From: Ralstonia insidiosa | GTDB taxonomy: Bacteria > Pseudomonadota > Gammaproteobacteria > Burkholderiales > Burkholderiaceae | Assembly (NCBI RefSeq): GCF_008801405.1 | Contig: NZ_VZPV01000002.1 | Span: 1,054,001 to 1,118,000 of the forward strand | DNA: 64,000 nucleotides | Direction of reading: 5' to 3' | The notes under the pieces: generated by a model | Databases searched by the model: none | What the model was told of the DNA's origin: nothing | Seen by the model: only the letters and a program-made list of their open reading frames with translations | Shown here: positions 43,281 to 51,360 of the stretch, one piece after another | Layout: each line of letters opens with the position of its first letter | Position numbering within the stretch: the first letter of the stretch is position 1 | Made by a program: the position numbers and the translations under genes

Positions 43281-45056
43281 ATGCAACGCACTTCTTCCAA
43301 CAACATGGCACTCAACCCCGTTACCCACCCATTCCGTGCCGCTGCACTGGCATCGGCTGCCGGCCTGTTGATCGCGTCGGGCAGCGTGCACGCGCAAGCT
43401 GCCACGGGCGAGACCACGATGGTCAAGCTCATCCGCGGCCTGATCCAGAGCGGTGCACTCAAGAAAGACGTCGGCGAAGCACTGCTCGCGCAGGCCCGTG
43501 CCGAAGCGCAGGCTACGCAGCAACTGCAGCGCCAGGTGGCCGCGCAGGCGGCTCAACCTACGCAAACGGCAGGCGTGAAGGCCGAGCCCGGCGATGTGCG
43601 CGTGCCCTACGTGCCGCAGACCGTGCGCGACCAGATTCGCGACGAGGTCAAGAGCGAGGTGCTGGCCCAAGCCAAGACCGAGCGCTGGGCCGCACCCGAT
43701 GCCATTCCCGCCTGGACGCAGGGCATCCGCGTGGAAGGCGACGTGCGCGTGCGCAACGAATCGCGCTTCCTGTCCAACCAGAACAGCAACATCGAAATCG
43801 ACTGGGCAGCCATCAACGCCGGCTCCGGTTTCGACGTCAACAGCAACACGAACACCAAGCTGCCGCCGCTGCTCAACACTTCACAGAACCGCCGTAACCA
43901 ATGGCGTGTGCGGGCGCGGCTGGGCGTCTTTGCCGACATCTCGGAGAGCACGCAGGCAGGCATCCGCCTGGCCTCGGGCAGCGACAACAACCCTGTGTCG
44001 ACCACGCAGTTGCTGGGCACCGCGCAGGGCAAGAAGAACGTGTGGCTGGATCAGGCATGGATCTCGCACAAGCCGGCTGACTGGGTGACGATCACGGGCG
44101 GCCGCTTTGCCAATCCGTTCTGGTCGACCGACCTGCTGTTTTCGCAAGACCTGAACTTTGATGGCATTGCCGCCAACTTCAGCAAGACGCTGCGCGGCGA
44201 CACCATCACCGTGTTCGGTACCGCCGGCGTGATTCCGCTGGAGTACTCGGCCGATGGCTTCCCCAGCCGCAGCCAGGACAAGAGCTCAAGCCAGAACAAG
44301 TGGCTGTTCGCTGCTCAGGCGGGTGCGGAGTGGAAGGTGGACTCGCGCAACACGGTGCGTGGTGCGGTGGGCTACTACAACTTCAACAACGTCACGGGGC
44401 AGGTGTCGCAACCGTGCGCGTTGTACTCGGGGCTGGACAACTGCAGTACGGACTGGTCACGCCCGGCCTTCATGCAGAAGGGCAACACGTTGATGCTGTT
44501 GCGCAATATCGCGCTCAACCCGCTGGACCCGGCCAACACGCCGCAGCCGCAGTACGTGGGCCTGGCATCCGAGTTCCGTCTGCTGGATTTGAACGCGCGT
44601 TGGGACACCAAGATCATGGGCAACTATGGCCTGCGCTTCGATGCCAACTACATCCGCAACCTGGCCTACGACGCCGACAAGATATGGCAGCACGCTGGGC
44701 CTGGCGGCATCGTCAACAACTTCGGCGGCACCGGGGGTACGAACCGCTCGGACTTCCGCAGCGGCGGCAATGCCTACATGCTGCAGGCCACCTTCGGCAA
44801 GCCGGCCCCAAGCGCGCGTGGCGATTGGAACGTCATCGCCGGCTACAAGCGCATCGAAGCGGATTCCATGCCCGACGGCTACAACGACCCGACCTTCCAC
44901 GGCGGCGGCACCAACGGCCGCGGCTACTACTTTGGCGGCTCGTACGCGGTGGACAAGAACGCCTGGTTCACCGGCCGCTGGATCTCCACGCGTGAAGTCA
45001 CCGGCCCGCGCCTGTCGATCGACACGCTGCAGCTCGACTTCAACGCCAAGTTCTGA
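43281..45056 (+). CDS. Putative outer-membrane porin
   Basis: The 591-residue protein (ATG at 43305 is an alternative start) has a signal peptide ending VHA-Q and a short coiled-coil stretch (about 60-130, Ala/Gln/Arg-rich). A large beta-barrel follows, with alternating aromatic strands and the C-terminal FNAKF aromatic end. It resembles the Porin_5/putative porin family. Position within the TonB operon suggests co-regulation and perhaps passage of the substrate served by this locus. Confidence 0.85.
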   Translation: MQRTSSNNMALNPVTHPFRAAALASAAGLLIASGSVHAQAATGETTMVKLIRGLIQSGALKKDVGEALLAQARAEAQATQQLQRQVAAQAAQPTQTAGVKAEPGDVRVPYVPQTVRDQIRDEVKSEVLAQAKTERWAAPDAIPAWTQGIRVEGDVRVRNESRFLSNQNSNIEIDWAAINAGSGFDVNSNTNTKLPPLLNTSQNRRNQWRVRARLGVFADISESTQAGIRLASGSDNNPVSTTQLLGTAQGKKNVWLDQAWISHKPADWVTITGGRFANPFWSTDLLFSQDLNFDGIAANFSKTLRGDTITVFGTAGVIPLEYSADGFPSRSQDKSSSQNKWLFAAQAGAEWKVDSRNTVRGAVGYYNFNNVTGQVSQPCALYSGLDNCSTDWSRPAFMQKGNTLMLLRNIALNPLDPANTPQPQYVGLASEFRLLDLNARWDTKIMGNYGLRFDANYIRNLAYDADKIWQHAGPGGIVNNFGGTGGTNRSDFRSGGNAYMLQATFGKPAPSARGDWNVIAGYKRIEADSMPDGYNDPTFHGGGTNGRGYYFGGSYAVDKNAWFTGRWISTREVTGPRLSIDTLQLDFNAKF

Positions 45057-45067
45057 GGGGAGGCGAC

Positions 45068-45778
45068 GTGGACGAGAACCGAATTGCCTCACGGTTGCTG
45101 TTGATGCTGCTGGCAGCGGCATCGCTGGTGCCGTGCGCTGCGCTGGCGCAACAGCCCAGCATGGAAGAACGCTTGCGCACGCAGTTGCGTGCCACCACAA
45201 CGCAGCTTCAGCAAGCGCAGGCGCAGCTCGCGCAACTGCAGGCCAGTGGGGGTGCCAACGCGCCCACGTCTGATACCGCCAAGAAAGAACTTGCCGACCT
45301 GCGCGCGCAGCTTGAAGCGGAGCGCGTTCGCACTCGCCAACTGAGCGAGGGCAGTGCTGCCGCGCATCGCGAAGCGCAAACCGTGGCGGAAAAGGCCAAC
45401 ACGCAGATCACGCAACTGCGGGCCGCGTACGACGAACTGCTGCGCCGTGCCCGCGCCAGCGAAGCCGAACGTCAGAAGCTGACCACTGCATCCACCACGC
45501 AGCAGAACGCCTTGCAGCAATGCGAGGCCAAGAACGCCAAGCTCTACGCCGTCGGCCAGGAAGTGCTCACCGCCTACGAGTCGATGGATGTGAGCACCGT
45601 CATCGCCGCGCGCCAGCCATTCGCCACCAAGTCGCGCGTCAAGTACGAGCAAATCGCGCAGGAATATGGCGACAAGCTGTACGAAGGGCGCTTTGATCCG
45701 CGTGCTGTTACCGCGCCCACGCCTGCCTCTGCGCCCGAAGCCTCTGCGCCACACGCGGAAGCGCCCAAGGCGCCCTGA
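45068..45778 (+). CDS. Periplasmic coiled-coil protein
   Basis: The 236-residue protein starts at GTG after GGGGAGG, 11 bases past the porin stop. A signal peptide (LLLMLLAAASLVPCAALA-Q) is followed by a long heptad-rich coiled coil (about 30-165) and an Ala/Pro-rich tail. One Cys (ALQQCEAKN) is present. It probably acts as a scaffold with the porin and TonB complex; no enzymatic motif is visible. Family not recognised. Confidence 0.7.
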   Translation: MDENRIASRLLLMLLAAASLVPCAALAQQPSMEERLRTQLRATTTQLQQAQAQLAQLQASGGANAPTSDTAKKELADLRAQLEAERVRTRQLSEGSAAAHREAQTVAEKANTQITQLRAAYDELLRRARASEAERQKLTTASTTQQNALQQCEAKNAKLYAVGQEVLTAYESMDVSTVIAARQPFATKSRVKYEQIAQEYGDKLYEGRFDPRAVTAPTPASAPEASAPHAEAPKAP

Positions 45779-45807
45779 GTTTTCTCCTCACCGATTCACT
45801 CACGCAC

Positions 45808-46293
45808 ATGACGCCCATGTCCATGCTGACCACGCTTTCCCCCACCAATGTGTCTGACGCCATCAAGGCGGCCGGCGGCGCTGTGACTGCCATCGAGCAA
45901 GGTGGCATCACCCATCTGACCAGCGCCAGCCATGGCATCAGCTTCCAGATTCTGTGGGGCAACGCCATCGAGCCAGATCACTATGCAGACTTCACGCTGA
46001 GCTGCCCGCTGCGTGTGCAGGGTGGCACGCTGCCCGACGGGCTGATTGCTGATTGGCACCGCTCGCGCCGCTTTGCACGCCTCGCGCAGCACGGTGATTT
46101 TGTTGTGCTGGAGATGGATGTGATCGCCGCTGGCGGCATCTCCAACGAGTACTTGGCCATGCAGATCCGCTTGTGGATGCAGATGATGGGCGAGTTCTTC
46201 GTCTACCTGCGCAACTACCGCGATGAGCCGGAAGCACAGGCCGTTGCATCGGATGTAAACGCAGCTCAGTCCACGGAAGCCGTCGCGCAGTAA
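45808..46293 (+). CDS. YbjN-like protein
   Basis: The 161-residue protein has the YbjN/type III chaperone-like fold pattern: an N-terminal helix (VSDAIKAAGGAVTAIEQGG), an alternating beta region with the FQILWGNAIEP segment, then DFVVLEMDVIAAGGISNEYLAMQIRLWMQMMGEF. No signal peptide is present. YbjN proteins are regulators or chaperones of uncertain mechanism. It closes the plus-strand secretion operon. Confidence 0.7.
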   Translation: MTPMSMLTTLSPTNVSDAIKAAGGAVTAIEQGGITHLTSASHGISFQILWGNAIEPDHYADFTLSCPLRVQGGTLPDGLIADWHRSRRFARLAQHGDFVVLEMDVIAAGGISNEYLAMQIRLWMQMMGEFFVYLRNYRDEPEAQAVASDVNAAQSTEAVAQ

Positions 46294-46340
46294 TGCAATC
46301 CATCGTTCTGCTTTGATGCTGCAGCGTTTGCACGACCATG

Positions 46341-46364
46341 AAAAAAGCCCGGCAATGCCGGGCT
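46341..46364 (-). terminator. Rho-independent terminator of the DING gene
   Basis: On the minus strand AGCCCGGCA, a 1-2 base loop and TGCCGGGCT are followed by a run of T. It lies 45 bases beyond the DING stop, in the gap between the convergent YbjN-like and DING genes. Confidence 0.85.
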
Positions 46365-46408
46365 CAAACCTCGCGACAGCGGCGAACCGCTGCCAATGTC
46401 GCACTCGA

Positions 46409-47629
46409 TTAACGACCAGCCTTGCCTGCGCAAGCCGTGGTGTTGCCGATGTTGACGTTCTTGCCGTTGACGTTGTTGATCAGATTGTCGCGGATGGCGC
46501 TGACCAGCGTGGTCGGCAGCGGAGCGAAACCGTTGTTGCGGATCCGCGGACGGTTGTCGTTCGTACCCGAGTACGTCGTGTGACGATCCAGGAAACCCAG
46601 GATCTTGCTTTGCACCGTGGCGTCCTTGTAGCACTGGACTTGGTCCAGGTACGTCAAGCCCGAGATCGGGTAGCCAGCGGCCGGGGTAGCGACCGTCAGC
46701 GCCCAGCTTTCGGGCTTGGACAGGTCGGAGCCCACTGCCGGCAGCGAAAGCAGTGCCTGCGTGGTGTTGGAGGAGGTCGGTTGATAGTCCAGACCGTCGG
46801 TTGCGTTGGTCAGCGAAGCGGCGGCCAGGTTTTGCGTGGCAACACCCGAGCTCGGGGCGAGCGTGGTGTTGATGTAGTCGGGGCTCAGGTAACCGATTGC
46901 GTTACCAGTTGCCACGCCATCACGTACACCTGCGCTCAGGTTGCCACCCACGAAGTTGCTCGGGAAACCGCCCGGGAAGCTGTCGGAGAACTTCGTGCTC
47001 ACCACGAAAGCGACGTTCGAGTTGCCGCCGCTCGTGCAAACGGCGTTCAGGTGGCGCGTGAAGATTTCCGACGTGCCGCTGCTGTCCGAACGGTAGACGA
47101 CCTTGATCGTGCCGGAAACCGAGCTATCGATAGCGCTCCAGTCAGTGATCTGGCCCGAGAAGATGCCGCACAGTTGGTCGTCGTTCAGCGTAACCGCGCT
47201 CAGACCATCCTTCTTGAACGGGATGCCGACCGGCGTGCCGACCGACGGGATCTGCACGAGGTTCCCTTCCGTGGGACGGCGGTTCGTGTTGTAGGTGTTG
47301 ATTTCCGTGCTGCTCAGCACCGAGTCGCTACCGGCGAAGTGCACAGTCGTGTCGGAACGCGGCGTTTGGTAGGCGTTGTTGAAGGCGGCCGGAGCGTTGG
47401 TCAGCAATGCGGTCTTGCCGGCGCCGCTGCCCGTCACGGCATAGATGTGGTTCGGGCCAAACGCAGCGATTTCCGAGCCGTACAGGAACTCAGGCAGCGA
47501 AGCGCCACCGCCAACGACCACCGGCGATGCCGGGCTCGGGTTCGGTTGCGTGCCGGCGAAGGCCACCGTGGCGGTGCCAAGGGCCAGCGCGGCGCAGGCG
47601 GCTTGAATCATGACTTGCTTCAGCTTCAT
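46409..47629 (-). CDS. DING-family PstS-like phosphatase/phosphate-binding protein, LapA-like
   Basis: The ATG at 47629 follows GGAG and gives 406 residues; a longer frame is less likely. A signal peptide ends at AFA-G. The mature start reads VVVGGGASLPEFLYGS, a variant of the DINGGGATLPxxLY hallmark of DING proteins. Phosphate-loop-like segments follow: FAGSDSVLS, SDSSGTSEIFTRHL (the anion-binding SGT) and GNAIGYLSPDY. Two late Cys may form a disulfide. In P. aeruginosa the DING phosphatase LapA is exported by the Hxc type II system and is phosphate-starvation induced. Location beside gspF-K genes suggests the same here. A periplasmic PstS role is the alternative, but no pstCAB genes are adjacent. 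Confidence 0.85.
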   Translation of the reverse strand: MKLKQVMIQAACAALALGTATVAFAGTQPNPSPASPVVVGGGASLPEFLYGSEIAAFGPNHIYAVTGSGAGKTALLTNAPAAFNNAYQTPRSDTTVHFAGSDSVLSSTEINTYNTNRRPTEGNLVQIPSVGTPVGIPFKKDGLSAVTLNDDQLCGIFSGQITDWSAIDSSVSGTIKVVYRSDSSGTSEIFTRHLNAVCTSGGNSNVAFVVSTKFSDSFPGGFPSNFVGGNLSAGVRDGVATGNAIGYLSPDYINTTLAPSSGVATQNLAAASLTNATDGLDYQPTSSNTTQALLSLPAVGSDLSKPESWALTVATPAAGYPISGLTYLDQVQCYKDATVQSKILGFLDRHTTYSGTNDNRPRIRNNGFAPLPTTLVSAIRDNLINNVNGKNVNIGNTTACAGKAGR

Positions 47630-48125
47630 GGAGTGCTCCAGAGGAATAGGGATCAGCAAATACAAGTTGTGTTGTTTTGCCGATGTGCACGCATGAATGC
47701 ATTCACATCGGCATGCAGAGTATTGATGCCGGGTGTGAATCAGGCGGGATAAGCAGATGAAAAAGCGATGGCGCTAGCTCATGCACTTGCGTCATGAGTT
47801 TCTGCGATTTGAAGGCCGTGAAATATAAGTCGTGTGCGGTTTTACGGGGCGCCGTTCGTCAATTAGAGGCGGGCTCTGCGTTTGGGTTTCACGGTGACAG
47901 GCGTAAGGCATTGCACCATGCACAAATGCGGAATGCAATCAAAACAATTGAGTTGTCTGATTGCATTCAGATTGAAATTCAATTGAGAACAAACCATGGC
48001 GTATTCAGCCAGGGGCGCGTATTGCCTTTTTGATCTCGCTCCAAAGCAGAGCAAGGCACAACGCAAGACGTAAGGCATCACAAGAGGGGGGGCGTTGCAG
48101 ATCCATCCAACCATGAGGTCCATTC
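47630..48125. promoter_or_regulatory. Control region of the DING gene and of the gspK operon, with a long dyad
   Basis: This 496-base gap has no convincing gene (an open frame at 47794-48033 has poor protein character). GCCGATGTG (47679-47687) and CACATCGGC (47704-47712) form an inverted repeat that continues inward as GCAT-GA-ATGC, an almost complete 34-base dyad 50-83 bases before the DING start. A strongly AT-rich stretch (47930-48000) probably contains promoters. Confidence 0.5.
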
Positions 48126-48869
48126 ATGAACTTGGCTTTGCATCCGACCGAAGAGCGCATGTTGACGGTAGCGATGTACCTGGAAGAATTTGGTCACTTG
48201 GCAAAGACCGAACATGTGCCGCGCGCACGCTGCCCGATCTGCCATGGGGCGTTGTATGTGATCGGTTCGAAGAGCGACAAGCTCAAGCCGCGCTTCAGCC
48301 ATATCAGCGGCGAGCGGTTGTGCTGCCCGCTCGTGCGCAATGGCGAGGCGCCGACCGACATCACGGTCGAACAGCAAGCGGATGCCGCACTCGCGCAACG
48401 CAACCGCGAGCGCTTTCTCGCGCAATGGCAGTGGCACTTTGCGTTCATGAAGCGGCCACACCATGCGCCTACGCTGTCCATGGCACGCTTCATTGCCTTG
48501 CTCGATTACGCCTCGGCACGCAACCTGTGGGCGTACAAAGAACTCAAGTCGGCGAGCGTGCCGTACATCCTGCTGTCGTATGCGGGCTTCATCCTGGCGG
48601 GGCGGCAACGCGGCGGGCGCTGGCTGCATTTCTGGTTCGACTCGTCCGTGCGCGATGTGCACGACCTGCATACGCAGCGTGGGTCACCGCCGCGTTTCTT
48701 TCGCGCGCACTACACACATCCACGCGCGACGCTGCTGCCCTCGCAACAGCATCTGTTCCATATGGAGGAGGTGAGCTTGTCGCAGACGTATCTTGAAGAG
48801 GCACAGCCCAACGTGAACGCGGAGGATGTGGGTGCGTTCTGGACCTATCTGCGCCGGGCGGAGGCATGA
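48126..48869 (+). CDS. Unknown protein with putative zinc-binding Cys motifs, coupled to gspK
   Basis: The 247-residue protein contains RCPICHG (C36/C39) and, after a FSHISGERLCCP segment, a Cys pair (C66/C67), arranged like a zinc ribbon with an intervening His (FSHIS). The rest is rich in aromatic and basic residues (LAQWQWHFAFMKRPHH; GGRWLHFWFDSSVRD), with no signal peptide. Its stop overlaps the gspK start (ATGA), so the two are translated together. I do not recognise the family; a link to type II secretion or to nucleic-acid binding is possible. Confidence 0.6.
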   Translation: MNLALHPTEERMLTVAMYLEEFGHLAKTEHVPRARCPICHGALYVIGSKSDKLKPRFSHISGERLCCPLVRNGEAPTDITVEQQADAALAQRNRERFLAQWQWHFAFMKRPHHAPTLSMARFIALLDYASARNLWAYKELKSASVPYILLSYAGFILAGRQRGGRWLHFWFDSSVRDVHDLHTQRGSPPRFFRAHYTHPRATLLPSQQHLFHMEEVSLSQTYLEEAQPNVNAEDVGAFWTYLRRAEA

Positions 48870-49846
48870 AGCGCAGCCGCATACGTTGTGAGCGGGGCGC
48901 GGCCGTCGTCACCGCCCTGCTGGTGGTGGCGATGGCGGTGACGCTGGTGGCGACGATGTTTGCTGGCCAGAAGGCCGCCATCCGCACGGTAGAGGTGCAA
49001 CGCTTGCGCGCCGACACGGTGTGGATGCAGCGGGCCTCTGTGGAGTGGGCGCGCATGCTGTTGCGTGAGAACGCGCGCACCGCGCCCGCCGATCATCTCG
49101 GCCAGCGCTGGGCCGCCCCCGTCAACGATCTGCCGGTAGCCAGCGTGCTGGGCAAGGCGGGCGCGCAGGCGTTCGGTGCCGCGGGGGACATGCGCGTCGA
49201 CGGCTACATTGAAGATGCGCAGGCGCGCTTCAATCTCAACACGCTGGTGACGGCTGCCGAAGGCGGCAAGCCGCCGGGCATCCGGCCGGAAGGTGTGCGC
49301 GTGTATCAGCAGTTGCTGGCGAAAGCCGACCTCGATCCGTCGTTGGCGGCACTGACGGCCACGGCCATTCTGCGCAGTCTTGACGCGAAGGCATCTTCCG
49401 CATTCGCGCTCGCGCAGCCGGAAGACCTGGTGCGCATTCCCGGCTATACGGCCGACGGTGTACGCAAGCTCGCGCCCTATGTGGTGGTGCTGCCCGAGCC
49501 TACGTCTGTCAACCTGAACACGGCGGGGCCGGAGGTGCTGGCGGCAACGATTCGTGGTCTGTCGCCGGGGCAGGCGGCTGCGCTGGTGTCGAGCCGTGAC
49601 AGGGCATGGTTTCGCGATATGGGGGACCTGACCAACCGCCTGAAGGCCATTGCGCCAGGCTCGGCCGAGCAGGGCGACATCCTGCTGGAAACGCGCAGTC
49701 GCTACTTCATCGCGCACAGCCGGTTGCGCAACGGGCGGGCCACACGTTCACTCGATGCGCTGATCTTGCGAGAGGGCATCGGCGAGCGTTACCGCACCTC
49801 TGTGCTGTGGGTGCACGAGCCGGTTATGCCGGGCATTGATGGTTGA
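48866..49846 (+). CDS. gspK: Type II secretion minor pseudopilin GspK
   Basis: The 326-residue protein has a prepilin-type N-terminus (CERG-AAVVTALLVVAMAVTLVA, lacking Glu5 as usual for GspK). The large GspK body contains the helix-hairpin-helix-like segments FALAQPEDLVRIPGYTADGVRKLAPYV and VNLNTAGPEVLAATIRGLSPGQA. GspK caps the pseudopilus tip with GspI and GspJ. It lies on the plus strand, convergent with the other gsp genes (3' ends 15 bases apart), an unusual split for this system. Confidence 0.9.
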   Translation: MKRSRIRCERGAAVVTALLVVAMAVTLVATMFAGQKAAIRTVEVQRLRADTVWMQRASVEWARMLLRENARTAPADHLGQRWAAPVNDLPVASVLGKAGAQAFGAAGDMRVDGYIEDAQARFNLNTLVTAAEGGKPPGIRPEGVRVYQQLLAKADLDPSLAALTATAILRSLDAKASSAFALAQPEDLVRIPGYTADGVRKLAPYVVVLPEPTSVNLNTAGPEVLAATIRGLSPGQAAALVSSRDRAWFRDMGDLTNRLKAIAPGSAEQGDILLETRSRYFIAHSRLRNGRATRSLDALILREGIGERYRTSVLWVHEPVMPGIDG

Positions 49847-49861
49847 AGCGGGAGCCGTACG

Positions 49862-50491
49862 CTACAGATCCGCCAGAACGACCTTGGTATAGGGCGCGTC
49901 ATTGACCATCACGGTCACTTCCAGGCCTGTCATGGCGTTGGGGGTTATCCGCCACAGCATGCCGGGGACCGCCACGGCGGATGCAGGACGCGATGCATCT
50001 GCCGACAACGCCCGCCACCCCTGTGTCGTCCACCCACGTACTTGCAGCGCCGATGTATGTTCCAACAGCGTCAGTCGCTCCGGCAATGTGGCATTCAGCG
50101 CTTCACGTGCGGAGCCGCGCTCGTTGAGTGGCACCGAAGCTTCGCGGATGAGCGAGCCACCGTCCACGCGATAGCGCACCACCTGCCAGCGGATCGGCTG
50201 ACGCGCGTCGCGCAGCATGCGCACGATGCGCAGGGCGCCATCGCCAAACACAACAGATGGTTGACCGAGATCGTCGTCGCGCACGGCCTCGCCAAAGTCG
50301 GTATCGAGCTGCTCGAACAGACGGTCGATGGCGCGTGTCTCCTCCAGGCTGTCCGTCAGCCGATGCTGGCCACGGATGATGCCGTCCAGCGAGCGCCACG
50401 AGATCAGTGCAATGATCGCCAGGATGGTGATGGCGATCACCATTTCGATGAGGGTGAAGCCGGCGGACGAACGGGCGCGCTGCATCAGCAT
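49862..50491 (-). CDS. gspJ: Type II secretion minor pseudopilin GspJ
   Basis: The ATG at 50491 overlaps the gspI stop (TGATG), giving 209 residues. The prepilin motif SAG-FTLIEMVIAITILAIIAL is clear, with Glu5 present. The body is of usual GspJ length with the LEETRAIDRLFEQLDTDFG segment typical of the family. It forms the tip complex with GspI and GspK. Confidence 0.9.
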   Translation of the reverse strand: MLMQRARSSAGFTLIEMVIAITILAIIALISWRSLDGIIRGQHRLTDSLEETRAIDRLFEQLDTDFGEAVRDDDLGQPSVVFGDGALRIVRMLRDARQPIRWQVVRYRVDGGSLIREASVPLNERGSAREALNATLPERLTLLEHTSALQVRGWTTQGWRALSADASRPASAVAVPGMLWRITPNAMTGLEVTVMVNDAPYTKVVLADL

Positions 50492-50901
50492 CAGAAGGCC
50501 TGGTTGGACATGTCGGCAAGCACGGTGGCCACCTGCGCCAGGCGCACGCGCGTCTCCAACCCTTCGCCTTCGCGATAGACGGAGACGACGACCAGATGGA
50601 ATACCGGGTTCTCCAGCACGATGACCGTGTCTTCGCATGTGAGCGCAATGCGCCCCTGACTGCACGGTGTGCGATGCAGCCCCGGCGGCGGTACAGCATT
50701 GGCCAGGCGCATGCGCGCAAGGTGGTTGGCGGCGCTCCATTGCGCCAGCGTGCGCTCGCGCATGCCAGCGCTGGAATCGGCCAGCAAGCCGGTCGCCCGC
50801 AGGCAGGCACCGAGCGCCACGGCCACGATCACCAGCGCCACCAGCACTTCCAGCAACGTGAAGCCGGCAGCGCGCCGCCGCCCGGGTCTATTGCACAACA
50901 T
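50491..50901 (-). CDS. gspI: Type II secretion minor pseudopilin GspI
   Basis: The 136-residue protein has a prepilin N-terminus (AAG-FTLLEVLVALVIVAVALGA) and the family segment ANHLARMRL. It starts within the end of gspH (14-base overlap). Confidence 0.9.
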   Translation of the reverse strand: MLCNRPGRRRAAGFTLLEVLVALVIVAVALGACLRATGLLADSSAGMRERTLAQWSAANHLARMRLANAVPPPGLHRTPCSQGRIALTCEDTVIVLENPVFHLVVVSVYREGEGLETRVRLAQVATVLADMSNQAF

Positions 50902-51358
50902 AGCGGCTCGGGCCCGTGGTGACGATAGCGACCTGAGCCGCGTCGACCGCCATGCGCAGGGTGATGGGCGGCTCGATGGCCTCGCGGCCGAACAGCACGC
51001 GCACGCTGCCGGATTGCGCGGGGCGGCCCACCTGCATGAGCGACAGTGCAGACAACGGCTGGCGCCATTGGCCCGCGCGCAGCACGTCGCCCCGCAACGG
51101 TTGCCACGTATCGCGCTCGCGGATGAGGAAGCGATAGCCCTCGGGCGTGGCCTCCCACACGATGGGCTGCGAGCGCAGGCGCGCCTCGTCGTGCGCCGCC
51201 TGCAGCAAGAATATCAGGCGCTGCGCCTGGTGTTCCAGCACCGTGCGCTGGCTCGGTTGTGCATTGACGACCACCGCCCCCATCACGATGCCGATAATGA
51301 CCACCACCACCAGCATCTCCAGCAGCGTGAAGCCGCGTGCGTGCATGCCGGTGCGCAT
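50888..51358 (-). CDS. gspH: Type II secretion minor pseudopilin GspH
   Basis: The 156-residue protein has a prepilin motif (ARG-FTLLEMLVVVVIIGIVMG) and the GspH body (LIFLLQAAHDEARLRSQPIVW). It starts 2 bases after the gspF stop. Confidence 0.88.
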   Translation of the reverse strand: MRTGMHARGFTLLEMLVVVVIIGIVMGAVVVNAQPSQRTVLEHQAQRLIFLLQAAHDEARLRSQPIVWEATPEGYRFLIRERDTWQPLRGDVLRAGQWRQPLSALSLMQVGRPAQSGSVRVLFGREAIEPPITLRMAVDAAQVAIVTTGPSRYVVQ

Positions 51359-51360
51359 GC

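Noticed and set aside
46409..47629. Annotation as PstS of a phosphate ABC transporter
   Set aside because: DING-like N-terminus and type II secretion neighbours, with no pstC, pstA or pstB adjacent, favour a DING-type secreted protein.
47894..47900. CTGTCAC (minus strand) as a Pho box for the DING gene
   Set aside because: Only one half-site; no second half-site at 11-base spacing.
47794..48033. Small plus-strand frame of 79 codons before the gspK operon
   Set aside because: No ribosome-binding site or family features; lies in an AT-rich control region.
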